Assembly (NCBI GenBank): GCA_016928835.1
Contig: JAFGJW010000019.1
Span: 1-64,000 of the forward strand
Direction of reading: 5' to 3'
From: Candidatus Woesearchaeota archaeon
GTDB lineage: Archaea; Nanobdellota; Nanobdellia; Woesearchaeales; GW2011-AR15
Length of the DNA: 64,000 nucleotides
In this document: piece by piece, positions 17,222-26,101 of the stretch
How positions within the stretch are numbered: position 1 is the stretch's first letter
Layout: each line of letters begins with the position of its first letter
Position numbers and translations under genes: made by a program
The notes under the pieces: model-generated
What the model was told of the DNA's origin: nothing
The model's input: the letters and a program-made list of their open reading frames with translations, nothing else
Database searches by the model: none

Positions 17222-18349
17222 ATGCAGTACAAGAACAGGAAGAGATTTTTATTATTTGGATTTCTACTATTATTCTCAAAAATAGTTTTTGCCCAGACAG
17301 GCGCCATGGGCGGCATTGAGAGAGCACTTGGTCTGCTTGCTCAGTTTATTGATGTCCTTGATAATGAAATTTATTTCAAAATCCTTATTTGGCTGTTGGT
17401 ATTTACATTAATTAGATACAGTGCAAGGAGATGGGTTTTCAAAGAAAAAGACGGTTCAAGAACTGCAAATATTGTTGCTTTAATAATCTCTTTGATGGGC
17501 ACCCTGCTATTGCCGAATGAAGTGATTCGATTTTTGTTTGTTGAGTATAGCACAATTGTGGGCCTTGCGCTTACACTGGTTCCTGTGGTGGCATTATTCT
17601 TGCTTCAGTCAAGATTCAGTGATAAGACTCCTGGATGGTCTTTTCTAAGGTTCTTAATGTTTCTTGCGCTTGGTCTGGTAACACTATCTATAGCAGAACT
17701 GCATGTAAGAACAGGCGACAGCACTATCTCAACAGAATTTGCTACATGGCTTGATTTTGCCGGCTCAATATTTTTAATAGGCGCCTTAGTCAGCCTGGGG
17801 CAGTGGCTGGGCGGTGCATTTGGAGGAAAAGGTGCTGCAGCTGGCGACGCAGGCAAAGGGGGCGGAGGGCTTTTAGATAAACTTAAGGACTGGCAGAAAA
17901 AAAGAGAAGAGAGAAAAGAAGCCGGGTTGCCTGATGAAGAAAGGTTTGAGAAGCATCTGAACAGAATAATGACATACCTTCCTGAGCTTGCCAATTTTAT
18001 TAAAGATGTTGAGACATCAGGAAATAATTTTCTAAATGAAATGAGGGCGCGTTTTGTTAGGCAATCAACTCAACCCCCTCAAGAAAACTCGCCAATTCCA
18101 AAAGGTTTCAAGTTTCCAATGCGTGATTGGAACGCATATCTAAGTGCATGCGGAAGGGCGCGGCTCCATATTGCAGCTATTTCAAGCCTTATGAACAAAT
18201 TATTTGATAACCCAAATTTCACCCGTGCAACTGCAGAGCAAATAGAGCGTATAAAGACATATAATAGTCAATTAGTTGAACATGCCAAGAAATTGTTTGA
18301 AAATCAAGTAAAAATTATGGAGTCCAAGAACAATTGGAAGAGAGAATAA
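17222..18349 (+). CDS. Membrane protein of unknown function with C-terminal helical domain (375 aa)
   Basis: Starting at ATG 17222, the protein has a signal peptide (residues 1-24, ending FSKIVFA), then four hydrophobic helices (about 49-63, 81-98, 105-126, 138-156). A further amphipathic or membrane segment follows (TEFATWLDFAGSIFLIGALV, about 172-195), then a glycine-rich linker and a charged helical C-terminal domain of about 160 residues. Residues 45-130 are clearly homologous to the protein at 20048-20575 (shared LVFxLxxYxAR, TAxIVALIxSLM and LLxPxxVI patterns). The WLDFAGSI segment matches WLEFGGAI at the start of the 20578-22026 protein. So this protein is the fused form of a module that is split in the next operon. 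Function is unknown. It is probably co-transcribed with the coiled-coil gene one base downstream. Confidence 0.82.
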   Translation: MQYKNRKRFLLFGFLLLFSKIVFAQTGAMGGIERALGLLAQFIDVLDNEIYFKILIWLLVFTLIRYSARRWVFKEKDGSRTANIVALIISLMGTLLLPNEVIRFLFVEYSTIVGLALTLVPVVALFLLQSRFSDKTPGWSFLRFLMFLALGLVTLSIAELHVRTGDSTISTEFATWLDFAGSIFLIGALVSLGQWLGGAFGGKGAAAGDAGKGGGGLLDKLKDWQKKREERKEAGLPDEERFEKHLNRIMTYLPELANFIKDVETSGNNFLNEMRARFVRQSTQPPQENSPIPKGFKFPMRDWNAYLSACGRARLHIAAISSLMNKLFDNPNFTRATAEQIERIKTYNSQLVEHAKKLFENQVKIMESKNNWKRE

Positions 18350-18350
18350 G

Positions 18351-19961
18351 ATGACAAGTCTAGCAGACAGGTTTAGAAAGACAAGAGAAAAAGTGAAAGA
18401 GGAGATAGGATTCCACACAGGCACAACTGCTGATCCCCAGAAGAATATTGATGCAGTAAGTATTACCAATGAGGAGGGGCTGAGACAATTAGGCTTGTTG
18501 ATAAAGGCTGTGCAAAGCCACAGTGATATGTTGCACGGACATGTAAAGCTCTTTGCAGGCAATCAGGAAGTATATGCCATGCTTGAGGAAATGAGGGGAA
18601 TAGTTGAGGAGGCTCTTAGTGAATTGAGCAATAAAGAGGCAGCAGTTGGTGAAACAGTGAACAATCAAGAGAGATTATTTTTAGAGGAACTAAATGCTCA
18701 TCTGGATGCAGAAAGACAAAGACAAGCCGAGGAAAAAAGAAAACAGGAAGAAGCAGAAAAAGAAGCAGAAATACAGGAATTAAATGTGCATCTGGATGCA
18801 GAAAGACAAAGACAAGCCGAGGAAAAAAGAAAACAGGAAGAAGCAGAAGAATCCAAACATCTTGATTTTAAGAATGTAATACAGGGACTGGTTAAAGTGT
18901 TCCAAGAACTAAAAAACATCCTTAATAAAGAAGTGCAGGAGATTGATGAAGAATACAGAGGCATCCGTTGGGAAGAAAGCACAGATATTGAAAAGATAAA
19001 TTTAGATTTGACACGCCTTCATAATGCTGTTAGCATACTTTATAATGGCCTTCAAGGACAGAGAGAAGTGCGATTAATTGGTAAGAAGATACATGAAAGT
19101 TCAAAAACAATTATTGCTCAGCCGTATTTCAAAGACTCTAAAAAACTCATTGAAAGAGTGAGGACGATAAGTCGTGCTTTTGACTGGTTAGAGAACTCAC
19201 TTGGAAGGCTTATATTGAGCGAAGACCACATTTTGAAGAGACTTGCAGAGAGCATGAGCAAACTTTTAGAGATACAAGAAAAGATTAAGGAATTCTTACA
19301 ACGTAAGGAAAGGAAGTATCCACAATATCAAGAATTACAGCAGAAAATAGAAACAGAAATAACTAGTATCCAACAACTGCAGAATCAAGTAAAGGACTTA
19401 GTTGACAATAATTTGAATATGATTAAGAAAAGACAGCAAAATGAAGAAGGCTACCTTCTACAACAAAAACAAGATTTGAAGAACCTCAGAAATGTTGCAA
19501 AAGAATTTTCAAACAAGCTTGGAACAATATTCAAGGATATGGAGGGCATGGTTAGAGAAGGAGAGGATATTGATTGGGACAAAGCAGATAAAAATACAAT
19601 TATTACACCATATGTACAAAAAAGCTACCCAAAAATTCAGGAAATATTTGATATATTAGGTGGCCAAGGTGGTTTGTCACAAGAGATCCAAGAGCTCGCA
19701 AAAGGTGTAAGATTTGAAGCTGAAATCAATAGAAGCTTAAAGAATGATTTTGAAGAAAAAAATAAAGTTATAGATAATATCTATGAAAATATTAGACAAA
19801 TTGTCGCTGCAATAAACAGGATTATTGCTGAGATACAAACATCAATTCCTAAGGAAGAAGCAGAAGCCTCAACTCAACCGCAATCAGCTGCTGCAGATCA
19901 ACCGCCGACAAGTCCGCCACCTTCAAGTAATCATCCTCCTGGCCCAACTACTACGGTATAG
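18351..19961 (+). CDS. Long coiled-coil protein with proline-rich tail (536 aa)
   Basis: The protein is cytoplasmic-looking (no signal peptide) and almost wholly alpha-helical and charged. Residues about 100-170 form a strongly predicted coiled coil with a nearly perfect 30-residue tandem repeat (HLDAERQRQAEEKRKQEEAE, twice). Residues 170-500 are further helical segments, and the last 35 residues are a Pro/Ser/Ala-rich disordered tail. It starts one base after the stop of the membrane-protein gene, so the two are co-transcribed and may form a complex in which this is the cytoplasmic stalk. It was not recognised as any known family. Confidence 0.8.
   Translation: MTSLADRFRKTREKVKEEIGFHTGTTADPQKNIDAVSITNEEGLRQLGLLIKAVQSHSDMLHGHVKLFAGNQEVYAMLEEMRGIVEEALSELSNKEAAVGETVNNQERLFLEELNAHLDAERQRQAEEKRKQEEAEKEAEIQELNVHLDAERQRQAEEKRKQEEAEESKHLDFKNVIQGLVKVFQELKNILNKEVQEIDEEYRGIRWEESTDIEKINLDLTRLHNAVSILYNGLQGQREVRLIGKKIHESSKTIIAQPYFKDSKKLIERVRTISRAFDWLENSLGRLILSEDHILKRLAESMSKLLEIQEKIKEFLQRKERKYPQYQELQQKIETEITSIQQLQNQVKDLVDNNLNMIKKRQQNEEGYLLQQKQDLKNLRNVAKEFSNKLGTIFKDMEGMVREGEDIDWDKADKNTIITPYVQKSYPKIQEIFDILGGQGGLSQEIQELAKGVRFEAEINRSLKNDFEEKNKVIDNIYENIRQIVAAINRIIAEIQTSIPKEEAEASTQPQSAAADQPPTSPPPSSNHPPGPTTTV
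18691..18848 (+). repeat. In-frame 90-bp tandem duplication in coiled-coil gene
   Basis: Bases 18691-18758 recur at 18781-18848 with only two mismatches, both at the 5' end, giving a 90-base period (30 codons). The near identity at DNA level, including third positions, shows a recent duplication that lengthened the coiled coil. Confidence 0.9.
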
Positions 19962-20014
19962 CTGCACCAAAATTGCAATTTTTGAAGAAGGCTTAATCTC
20001 ATAAAAAACAAAAA

Positions 20015-20025
20015 CCTTATATACC
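20015..20025 (+). promoter_or_regulatory. TATA box for the second membrane operon
   Basis: CCTTATATACC lies 27 bases before the ATG at 20048 and is the only good promoter-like site in the gap after the coiled-coil gene. It suggests a second transcript covering 20048-23437. Confidence 0.6.
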
Positions 20026-20047
20026 TCTATTCTCATTTCTTTTAGTA

Positions 20048-20575
20048 ATGAAAAAAAGGATTGTCTTAGTTTTAACTATTCTGATTAATTCTGTCAGTGC
20101 GTCTGCGCTTATAACTGGCAAGATCATACCTTCCAGAATTACACAGGCGCTGCAATACCTCCTTATAGACCTTCCAAAAAATTACAACACTCCCCCTTTT
20201 ATTATATACGCAAAGCTGCTGATGTGGGTTCTTGTCTTTGCATTGCTTAATTATGGGGCAAGAAAAGCCATTGTCAGAAAAGATGGAGGGGCTGTTGAGA
20301 AGAGAACAGCAAAGATTGTTGCACTGATCTTGTCATTAATGAGCGTCTTATTGATGCCTGAAGCAGTCATCGCATATATCTTCAAGAATTATAGTCTCGT
20401 GATCTCGATTCTGCTTTTGCTTTTCCCAGCGTTTCTTGGGGTAATACTCAATTTGAATGAGAATGTATTTAACAAGCCTGGCAGGGCATATGCAATGTTA
20501 AGATCCTTCCTTTACATATTGATTGGAATCCTTGCGATAGTGGCAGCAAATGTAATTCACAGCTATCCAATATAA
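20048..20575 (+). CDS. Four-helix membrane protein, paralogue of the 17222 protein N-terminal half
   Basis: The 175-residue protein has a signal peptide (residues 1-20), an extracytoplasmic segment of about 35 residues and four hydrophobic helices. The stretch LLMWVLVFALLNYGARKAIV and TAKIVALILSLMSVLLMP aligns with the same region of the protein at 17222-18349. It stops where that protein goes on to its WLDF-type segment; that segment is instead found at the start of the next gene, two bases downstream in another frame. Function unknown. It is likely to partner the 20578-22026 product in the membrane. Confidence 0.8.
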   Translation: MKKRIVLVLTILINSVSASALITGKIIPSRITQALQYLLIDLPKNYNTPPFIIYAKLLMWVLVFALLNYGARKAIVRKDGGAVEKRTAKIVALILSLMSVLLMPEAVIAYIFKNYSLVISILLLLFPAFLGVILNLNENVFNKPGRAYAMLRSFLYILIGILAIVAANVIHSYPI

Positions 20576-20577
20576 AA

Positions 20578-22026
20578 ATGAAAAACAAGCTATATAGAAC
20601 ACTGCCCATTCTCCTTTTCTTAATTATACCTTTAGTTGCTGCCCAGGTTGAATTAAACAGAGAAGTTGCCAACCAGCTGGCTGACTGGCTTGAATTTGGC
20701 GGTGCCATCTCATTATTATTTGGCTTCCTCTCTTTTCTCTACACCTTATTTACAGGAGAGGACCTTACAGAAGCTGCAAAAGATGCTGCAGAGAAAGCAG
20801 CAGGAAAGAAAGATGATGAAGGGAAGAAGGAGGACGAGGAAGAGGGAGAGAGGATTGGTAAGATTGCTGGTTATGTTTATGATAAAGAAACTAGACAACC
20901 TGTCCCTGCTGCAGATGTCTGGATTGAAGGCACATCTATAAGTACAAAAACTATCGATGAAGAAGAGCACAAAGGTGCATTTATACTGGAAGAAGTGCCC
21001 ACAAACAGAGGATTGGTAGTCAGAGCAAAGGCAGAGGACTATAGAGAAGGGGCGCATACAGACCCTGGTGGATACCCCTCTTCAAAAATAAAACTAACCA
21101 AAGAGAATCCTGTGTTTCCAAAAAGAGGAGAAGAGGGCGTCCTAATACAGCTGGAGAAAGTAAGAGACGATCTTGGCAAGATATGGGGAAGAGTGGTTGA
21201 AGTCATTGAGGAGCGAAGACAAAGAGCGCCAGAAAAACAGCTCACAGTTGTTGTTAAACAAGATGAGCACCTTAGTGCGACAACTGATTCTGAAGGCAGA
21301 TTTATTATTCAAAATGTACGATTAGGCGAACGTCTTGACATCTCAATCAAAGAGGATGAAGATTATCGAGTGATAAAAGAGGCAGAAGTAATGCTCGACG
21401 AACATAACAAAACACAGGAAGCTAATATATTTGTTTTAAAAATCGAACTAAAAGCTATTGTTTTTATACGTAATGAAGTTGACCAGCCAATGAGAGCAGA
21501 TAAGGTATATATAGCAGAATATCCAAATACTGTTGGGCAGTTAGTGAGTGAGATGGGACAGATATTCTATCTTTTTGACAAGGATTTAAAAAAAGATGAA
21601 GGATTAACATTTGTTGCAGAAGCAGAACATTATGCAAAAACTACACACTTAGATGAAGGAGGTCATCCTGATAGCAAGGTAGTGTTTACAACAGAAAAGC
21701 CTATACAAGAAATAGTAATCAAATTAAAACCTAAACCAAAGCAAGCTGATTTTATAATGGACCAGATTAGAACAAACCCAGAAAGTAATATAACTCCTGG
21801 AAATGTAATTGATATAAAAGTTCCTGTAAATCCCGGTTTTAAGATTGATTCTAGTAAGTCCTATAGCATGGGTATTAGAGAAGGAGGTAGAGATATTACT
21901 CTAGAAGTCCGACTCGGCGAGGACAGTACAATGTTAATAGGTAAATATAGAACACCAGCAGATTTTACAGAAGAAGTCCTGAGAGCTGAAATCACTGTCA
22001 GTGCAGACATAATTCCAAGAGAATAA
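20578..22026 (+). CDS. Membrane-anchored protein with carboxypeptidase-regulatory-like beta domains (482 aa)
   Basis: A signal peptide (residues 1-21, ending IPLVAA) is followed by the WLEFGGAISLLFGFLSFLYTLF membrane segment, then a Lys/Glu-rich linker (about 60-95). Next come three beta-sandwich units of the carboxypeptidase-regulatory type: IAGYVYDKETRQPVPAADVW near 97, KIWGRVVEVI near 200 and a third near 300. The tail is another beta domain (about 390-482). The N-terminal segment is homologous to the WLDF region of the 17222 protein. It begins two bases after the previous stop and ends one base before the next start, so the three genes form one operon. No enzyme motif is seen. Confidence 0.8.
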   Translation: MKNKLYRTLPILLFLIIPLVAAQVELNREVANQLADWLEFGGAISLLFGFLSFLYTLFTGEDLTEAAKDAAEKAAGKKDDEGKKEDEEEGERIGKIAGYVYDKETRQPVPAADVWIEGTSISTKTIDEEEHKGAFILEEVPTNRGLVVRAKAEDYREGAHTDPGGYPSSKIKLTKENPVFPKRGEEGVLIQLEKVRDDLGKIWGRVVEVIEERRQRAPEKQLTVVVKQDEHLSATTDSEGRFIIQNVRLGERLDISIKEDEDYRVIKEAEVMLDEHNKTQEANIFVLKIELKAIVFIRNEVDQPMRADKVYIAEYPNTVGQLVSEMGQIFYLFDKDLKKDEGLTFVAEAEHYAKTTHLDEGGHPDSKVVFTTEKPIQEIVIKLKPKPKQADFIMDQIRTNPESNITPGNVIDIKVPVNPGFKIDSSKSYSMGIREGGRDITLEVRLGEDSTMLIGKYRTPADFTEEVLRAEITVSADIIPRE

Positions 22027-22027
22027 A

Positions 22028-23437
22028 ATGGTTAGAGTACAACGTATCGGAAATGTGAAAATACATTTTGACCAGAGTCATAAAACTAAGCCCAGAATAG
22101 AACCAATTAAACCATGGGGACCTCCAGCTAAATATAGTACTGGCGAGATAGGTTTTGAAGGCAAGGTGCATAATGTAACTTGGAGATATCATTGGGCCAT
22201 TATTTTAAGGCCGAAAGAAAACCCGGAATTGAGAGAATTTGCAGTAAATAGTCGATTATTAAGTCCTCTTGGAACTGGCCCGGAAGTAAAAGAAATTAAA
22301 GCTGCTATTGATGTAACCACACCAGGAGTATACGTAGTCCACTGGGTATTATTTGACAAAGAAGATAAAATCATGAATGAGAATATTGAGGAGACACAGC
22401 TTACAGTTGTTAATAAGGGATTTAGGGTTAAGATTACACGGCCCCAACCAGGAACATATAAAATGTCTGAGTTTATGAGGCATGTCTCAGTGTTCACTGG
22501 AGAAATAGTTGGGGGTCCTGGAAACAGGAAATACCATTGTCACTGGAGTATTATCCATAATAACCATCAATATCCTGTATCTAGTCAAGTTAAGGAAGGT
22601 CCTGGGCCTATAGAATCAAAGAAGTTAAAATCTCATATATATAATATACTTGAAAACGGGAAAAATGAAATTAGACTTGTCTGTGAACATATCGATGAAG
22701 GTAACTTACACTTAAGAAATCAGGCTATTGTTGATATTAACATTGAACCGGGTATTGATGATGCTAACATAATTCAGGAATTGAATCGAGATTTTAAAAA
22801 TTATTCAGATACGATTCCAGCTTATTTTAGGGCCCTAAATGAATTTAAGAATGAACTTCTCAAGGCAGAAAGACTAGAAACAGTACTAAAAGAGTTGCAA
22901 CACAATGAAAAGATGGCAGTTGTAGAATCCACTGTAAGAATCATGCAAGATTGGCAACAAATTGAACAGCATTTGCAGGCATTAAGAGACAAACTGCATA
23001 TTGACACAAGATACTATAATCATCTAGTTGACTTTTTTAAGACAATAGAGCAAAACAGATTACCCAATACCACTGAAACAAAGCAAGCTATTGATGAATT
23101 AGAAAGAATTGCTAGAATATTAAAAATGACTAGGTCTTTATTTCAACAGACAATTAGGGAGGATATAGATATTGAAAATAAATTAGCCAGAATTGTCAAT
23201 GGCCTAAATAGAGGGATAGATGAGAAAAAGGTTGAGAATGAGATATATCAACTTAAATCTAATCCATCTTATCACATGAATCAAGATGTCAGACAGTTAG
23301 TACAAGCGTTACTTGGATTTACTGGTAATCAGAAAAATCAATTAAGGACATATGGTAAAATATTTGATGATTTGTATAACACAATAGGCCATATGACAGA
23401 TAGACTACGTAAACTTCTGGTTGCTCTAAAACATTAG
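22028..23437 (+). CDS. Protein with two Ig-like domains and a C-terminal helical domain (469 aa)
   Basis: There is no signal peptide. Residues about 35-130 and 135-240 look like two related beta-sandwich domains (WRYHWAIILRP in the first, KYHCHWSIIHNN in the second). From about 245 to the end the protein is helical and coiled-coil-like, similar in style to the C-terminal half of the 18351 product, though direct homology could not be shown by eye. The gene follows the 20578-22026 stop by one base. The operon therefore pairs a membrane protein, a beta-domain protein and a helical protein, mirroring the first operon. Function unknown. Confidence 0.78.
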   Translation: MVRVQRIGNVKIHFDQSHKTKPRIEPIKPWGPPAKYSTGEIGFEGKVHNVTWRYHWAIILRPKENPELREFAVNSRLLSPLGTGPEVKEIKAAIDVTTPGVYVVHWVLFDKEDKIMNENIEETQLTVVNKGFRVKITRPQPGTYKMSEFMRHVSVFTGEIVGGPGNRKYHCHWSIIHNNHQYPVSSQVKEGPGPIESKKLKSHIYNILENGKNEIRLVCEHIDEGNLHLRNQAIVDINIEPGIDDANIIQELNRDFKNYSDTIPAYFRALNEFKNELLKAERLETVLKELQHNEKMAVVESTVRIMQDWQQIEQHLQALRDKLHIDTRYYNHLVDFFKTIEQNRLPNTTETKQAIDELERIARILKMTRSLFQQTIREDIDIENKLARIVNGLNRGIDEKKVENEIYQLKSNPSYHMNQDVRQLVQALLGFTGNQKNQLRTYGKIFDDLYNTIGHMTDRLRKLLVALKH

Positions 23438-23491
23438 AATATTTGTAGAAATAGTTGTCTCTACCCCAGTTCTCTCTCCCGCAACAAAAAC

Positions 23492-23502
23492 TTTTATATA
23501 CT
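23492..23502 (+). promoter_or_regulatory. TATA box for PAC2-family gene
   Basis: TTTTATATACT at this place, with a GAGGTG Shine-Dalgarno at 23527-23532, shows a short-leader transcript and fixes the start at ATG 23539 rather than at 23455. Confidence 0.6.
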
Positions 23503-23538
23503 CTTCCTCCAATTAGATTATTAAAAGAGGTGCTTATC

Positions 23539-24249
23539 ATGGAAATAAAACTTGACAAGAAACCAAAAAAGCCGAGGATAATCGAAGGGTTTCCTGGCTT
23601 TGGATTGATAGGAACAATATCCACTGAATTTCTCATTGACCATCTAAAGGCCCAGCAGATAGGCAGCTTTACATATGATGAGCTGCCGGCGACTGTTGCC
23701 ATACATAAAGAAAAGTTGGTTGATCCAATGGGGATTTTCTATATTAAAGACCATAATCTAGTGATATTCCACACCATACTTAACTCTGTGGGATTGGAAT
23801 GGAGATTAAGCAAATCTATATCCAAGATGGCAAAAGAGCTTCAGTCTCCTGAGATAATATGTCTTGAAGGTGTTTCATCACCGCAGGTTACAGAATCAAA
23901 AAGGGTGTTCTACTATTGTACAGATGCTGCAATAAGAAAAAAGGTAAAAGACATCCCTGAGATCGAACCTTTGAAAGAGAGCATTATTGTAGGTGTTACT
24001 GGAGCGCTCATGCTAAGATCAAAAATACCTGTCACAGCTTTCTTTGGTGAGACTCATACTGAGCTGCCTGATAGCAAGGCTGCGTCAAATATAATAAAAG
24101 CACTGGATATATATCTAAAATTGAAAGTTGACTACAAACCATTATTAAAACAAGCTGAAGACTTTGAAAAGAAATTCAGAGACATATTAAAACAGAGTGT
24201 TGTGGCCACAAAACAAAGGGATAAGAAACAGATGAGCTACTTAGGCTAA
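23539..24249 (+). CDS. PAC2-family proteasome-assembly-chaperone-like protein
   Basis: The 236-residue protein has the archaeal PAC2 signature: IIEGFPGFGLIGTISTEFLI near residue 14, DELPATVAIH, PEIICLEGVSSP, VGVTGALM and a terminal AFFGETHTELPDSKAA. Archaeal PAC2 relatives such as PbaB bind the C-terminal tails of the proteasome and proteasome-like ATPases. Its exact partner here is unknown. The C-terminal 40 residues form a basic helix. The start is supported by an SD seven bases upstream. It converges with the 24246-24731 gene, overlapping by four bases. Confidence 0.88.
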   Translation: MEIKLDKKPKKPRIIEGFPGFGLIGTISTEFLIDHLKAQQIGSFTYDELPATVAIHKEKLVDPMGIFYIKDHNLVIFHTILNSVGLEWRLSKSISKMAKELQSPEIICLEGVSSPQVTESKRVFYYCTDAAIRKKVKDIPEIEPLKESIIVGVTGALMLRSKIPVTAFFGETHTELPDSKAASNIIKALDIYLKLKVDYKPLLKQAEDFEKKFRDILKQSVVATKQRDKKQMSYLG

Positions 24250-24731
24250 TAGAGCTGTTTTCCTGGCTCATACCGCTGTGGTATTTCTATTGGACTTAAT
24301 ATAGAATATGCTTCAAAGCTGCTTGTAGGAGCTATAGGCATCTCCTGACTTACAATGCCTGTCTCAAAACCAAGCTCTTGGCCCATCTGCTCATGAAATT
24401 TCATCCTAACCTGCTCATTGAGCATTATCAGCATTCTTGAAAGACTGCCCCCATTAAGTTCTGTCAGCGTAGCGCCGTTTCTCATGCCGACAAATGCGTC
24501 AATAACATCACTTATCGTATCCTCAGTAACTGTGTGCGGGTCATCCAGAACAATCCTATGCTCTCTCCTTTCTTCTCTTACTACATGTACCCGGGTAATT
24601 TCCTCTATTTTCCTGGCTAATTCATCCTCTACTTCAGGGCTTCTCTCATCTACATTAAACACTTTTTTATAGCCAAAATAATCTGTATTTATGAGGAAAT
24701 CTATTACGTTTTCTGGAGGTTTGCTGGCCAT
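24246..24731 (-). CDS. Conserved-looking protein of unknown function (161 aa)
   Basis: The start at ATG 24731 is chosen because a TATA-like AATTTAAATAAC lies about 25 bases upstream; the frame stays open further upstream only through the lysine-rich coding region of the next gene. The product is soluble and acidic: an N-terminal PPENVIDFLINTDYFGYKK, a helical middle and EMPIAPTSSFEAYSILSP near the C-terminus. No family recognised. Confidence 0.65.
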   Translation of the reverse strand: MASKPPENVIDFLINTDYFGYKKVFNVDERSPEVEDELARKIEEITRVHVVREERREHRIVLDDPHTVTEDTISDVIDAFVGMRNGATLTELNGGSLSRMLIMLNEQVRMKFHEQMGQELGFETGIVSQEMPIAPTSSFEAYSILSPIEIPQRYEPGKQLY

Positions 24732-24759
24732 AGAACTAACGATAATTTTGTTATTTAAA

Positions 24760-24957
24760 TTATTTTTTCTTCTTCCTGCACTTTTTTTTCTTTTTACCTG
24801 CTTTTGCTTTTTTCTTAATCTTAAACTTGCTGGCAAAACTCTCCTCTAGCTTTTCCAACTCTTCTAGCTCCTTTTCAAGCTGGTCTACAGTCGGAATTGT
24901 CTTTTTTTCTAGGCCTTTTATTTCCTTCTTCTGCTCCTTATCTAAAACTTCAGTCAT
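24760..24957 (-). CDS. Small lysine-rich protein (65 aa)
   Basis: The first 40 residues are an acidic helix with an LEKELEELEKLEE repeat; the last 20 are almost pure Lys/Arg with a single Cys. A TATA-like TTTTTAAAAAG lies about 27 bases upstream of the ATG at 24957, supporting a real gene. The basic tail suggests binding to RNA, DNA or the ribosome. It could be a DPANN-specific small protein; no family recognised. Confidence 0.6.
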   Translation of the reverse strand: MTEVLDKEQKKEIKGLEKKTIPTVDQLEKELEELEKLEESFASKFKIKKKAKAGKKKKKCRKKKK

Positions 24958-25285
24958 GGATACAGCAAAGGCAATATCTTTTTAAAAACTTTTCTATAGT
25001 TGTTTTCCATATAGAATAATATTCTATAATCTATCTTTTTCAAAGATTGTAAAGTAATATAAATAATAAACAATATAAATTTAACCCATTTTAAAACTTT
25101 TGATTAATAGTTAAAATTTTTAATCAATTATTGATTATGATATTTAATAAAAGAGCAAATATTTTAATTTAAACAATAGCATTAATTTTCAATATTGAAA
25201 TATATTTTGTAAAAATTACTTTAAAAAATAAAGGATGAAAGTGATATTTTACAATAAAACTTTTATAATATTTATCTTGTAGTTC
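24958..25285. other. AT-rich intergenic region without recognisable gene
   Basis: About 330 bases with very low GC. It holds the promoter of the lysine-rich gene at its left end and a perfect 14-base palindrome TTTCAATATTGAAA at 25187-25200. TTGATTAA (25100-25107) and its complement TTAATCAA (25120-25127) form an inverted pair. No open frame with coding character and no RNA-like fold were found. Confidence 0.7.
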
Positions 25286-25612
25286 CTATTTAATTTTATT
25301 GCGAAGTTTGACTTTTTTGTCATACCTGTCAAATGTCTTATCTAAACAATGGTCTAACCCAATGTTAAAACGATTAGCCAGTGCTATTGTAGAAAATAGC
25401 ACGTCACCTATCTCTTCCTCAATATCATAGTGATCTGCATCTCCTATCTGTCCGGTGCCTGATTTCCTCTCGCCATGCTTGACAACCAACGCTTCTCCTA
25501 ATTCTCCAACTTCCTCAACCAAATGACAATAAGCTGCATAATCTGACCACTTAAATCCCTTTTCACTAGTCCACTCTTTTACTCTAATTTGAAGTCCATT
25601 TAATTCAGTCAT
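25286..25612 (-). CDS. MazG-like nucleotide pyrophosphohydrolase
   Basis: Using ATG 25612 the product is 108 residues, the usual length for single-domain MazG-like proteins. It has the metal-binding helices of the family: LVEEVGELGEAL (E-x-x-E) near residue 28 and DIEEEIGDVLF (E-E-x-x-D) near 62. These enzymes hydrolyse (d)NTPs to monophosphates and pyrophosphate, cleaning the nucleotide pool. The frame is open for 40 more codons upstream, but that stretch lacks family similarity; a TTTTAAAC box about 35 bases upstream of 25612 may be the promoter. Confidence 0.85.
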   Translation of the reverse strand: MTELNGLQIRVKEWTSEKGFKWSDYAAYCHLVEEVGELGEALVVKHGERKSGTGQIGDADHYDIEEEIGDVLFSTIALANRFNIGLDHCLDKTFDRYDKKVKLRNKIK

Positions 25613-26101
25613 TTCAATCACAGATTGTGTGAAAAGATTATTGTTTAAAAGCATATCCCCAAAAATTAACTTAAAATCTATACCATAAGCATGTGAATGG
25701 ATAATCCCGACAAAGGCAGTAGAACTTACCAAAACCTATGTACTTTGCCATATTCTTATTGTTTAGGCCGGCTTATACAACCAAACTAGGTTAAACCTGT
25801 TTGTCGGCATAATGCTTTACTAGTCGGCATTATAAAGACTGCGTTGATATTATACCAGAAAATGCCAGTTTGCCTGCATATACCTTATTCGGGATTTTAC
25901 CGAATGTTTTAGAAACTTGATTTTTTACATAAAAAATGCCTAAAAACAGGGTTTTTCTGATAGGTAAAAGGTTAATATATAATAAATCCAGGCTTAAAAT
26001 ACGCCTCATTTTGTTTTGATAAAAAGATTTAATCAAAAATCATTTAATTTATAATAAAATTAAGCGAGACACTAGCGATTCTCGCCTTCTTCCCAGCGAA
26101 G

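Noticed and set aside
17076-17327. Minus-strand frames across the GC-rich repeat
   Set aside because: They run antisense to the start of the 17222 gene and through the repeat; no coding character.
18691-18848. CRISPR-like repeat
   Set aside because: Only two copies, long, in frame and coding; it is a tandem duplication within a gene. No CRISPR array or cas gene was seen in the window.
25830-26036. 68-codon minus-strand frame in the intergenic region
   Set aside because: It overlaps short repeats, has no promoter or Shine-Dalgarno and no family-like sequence.
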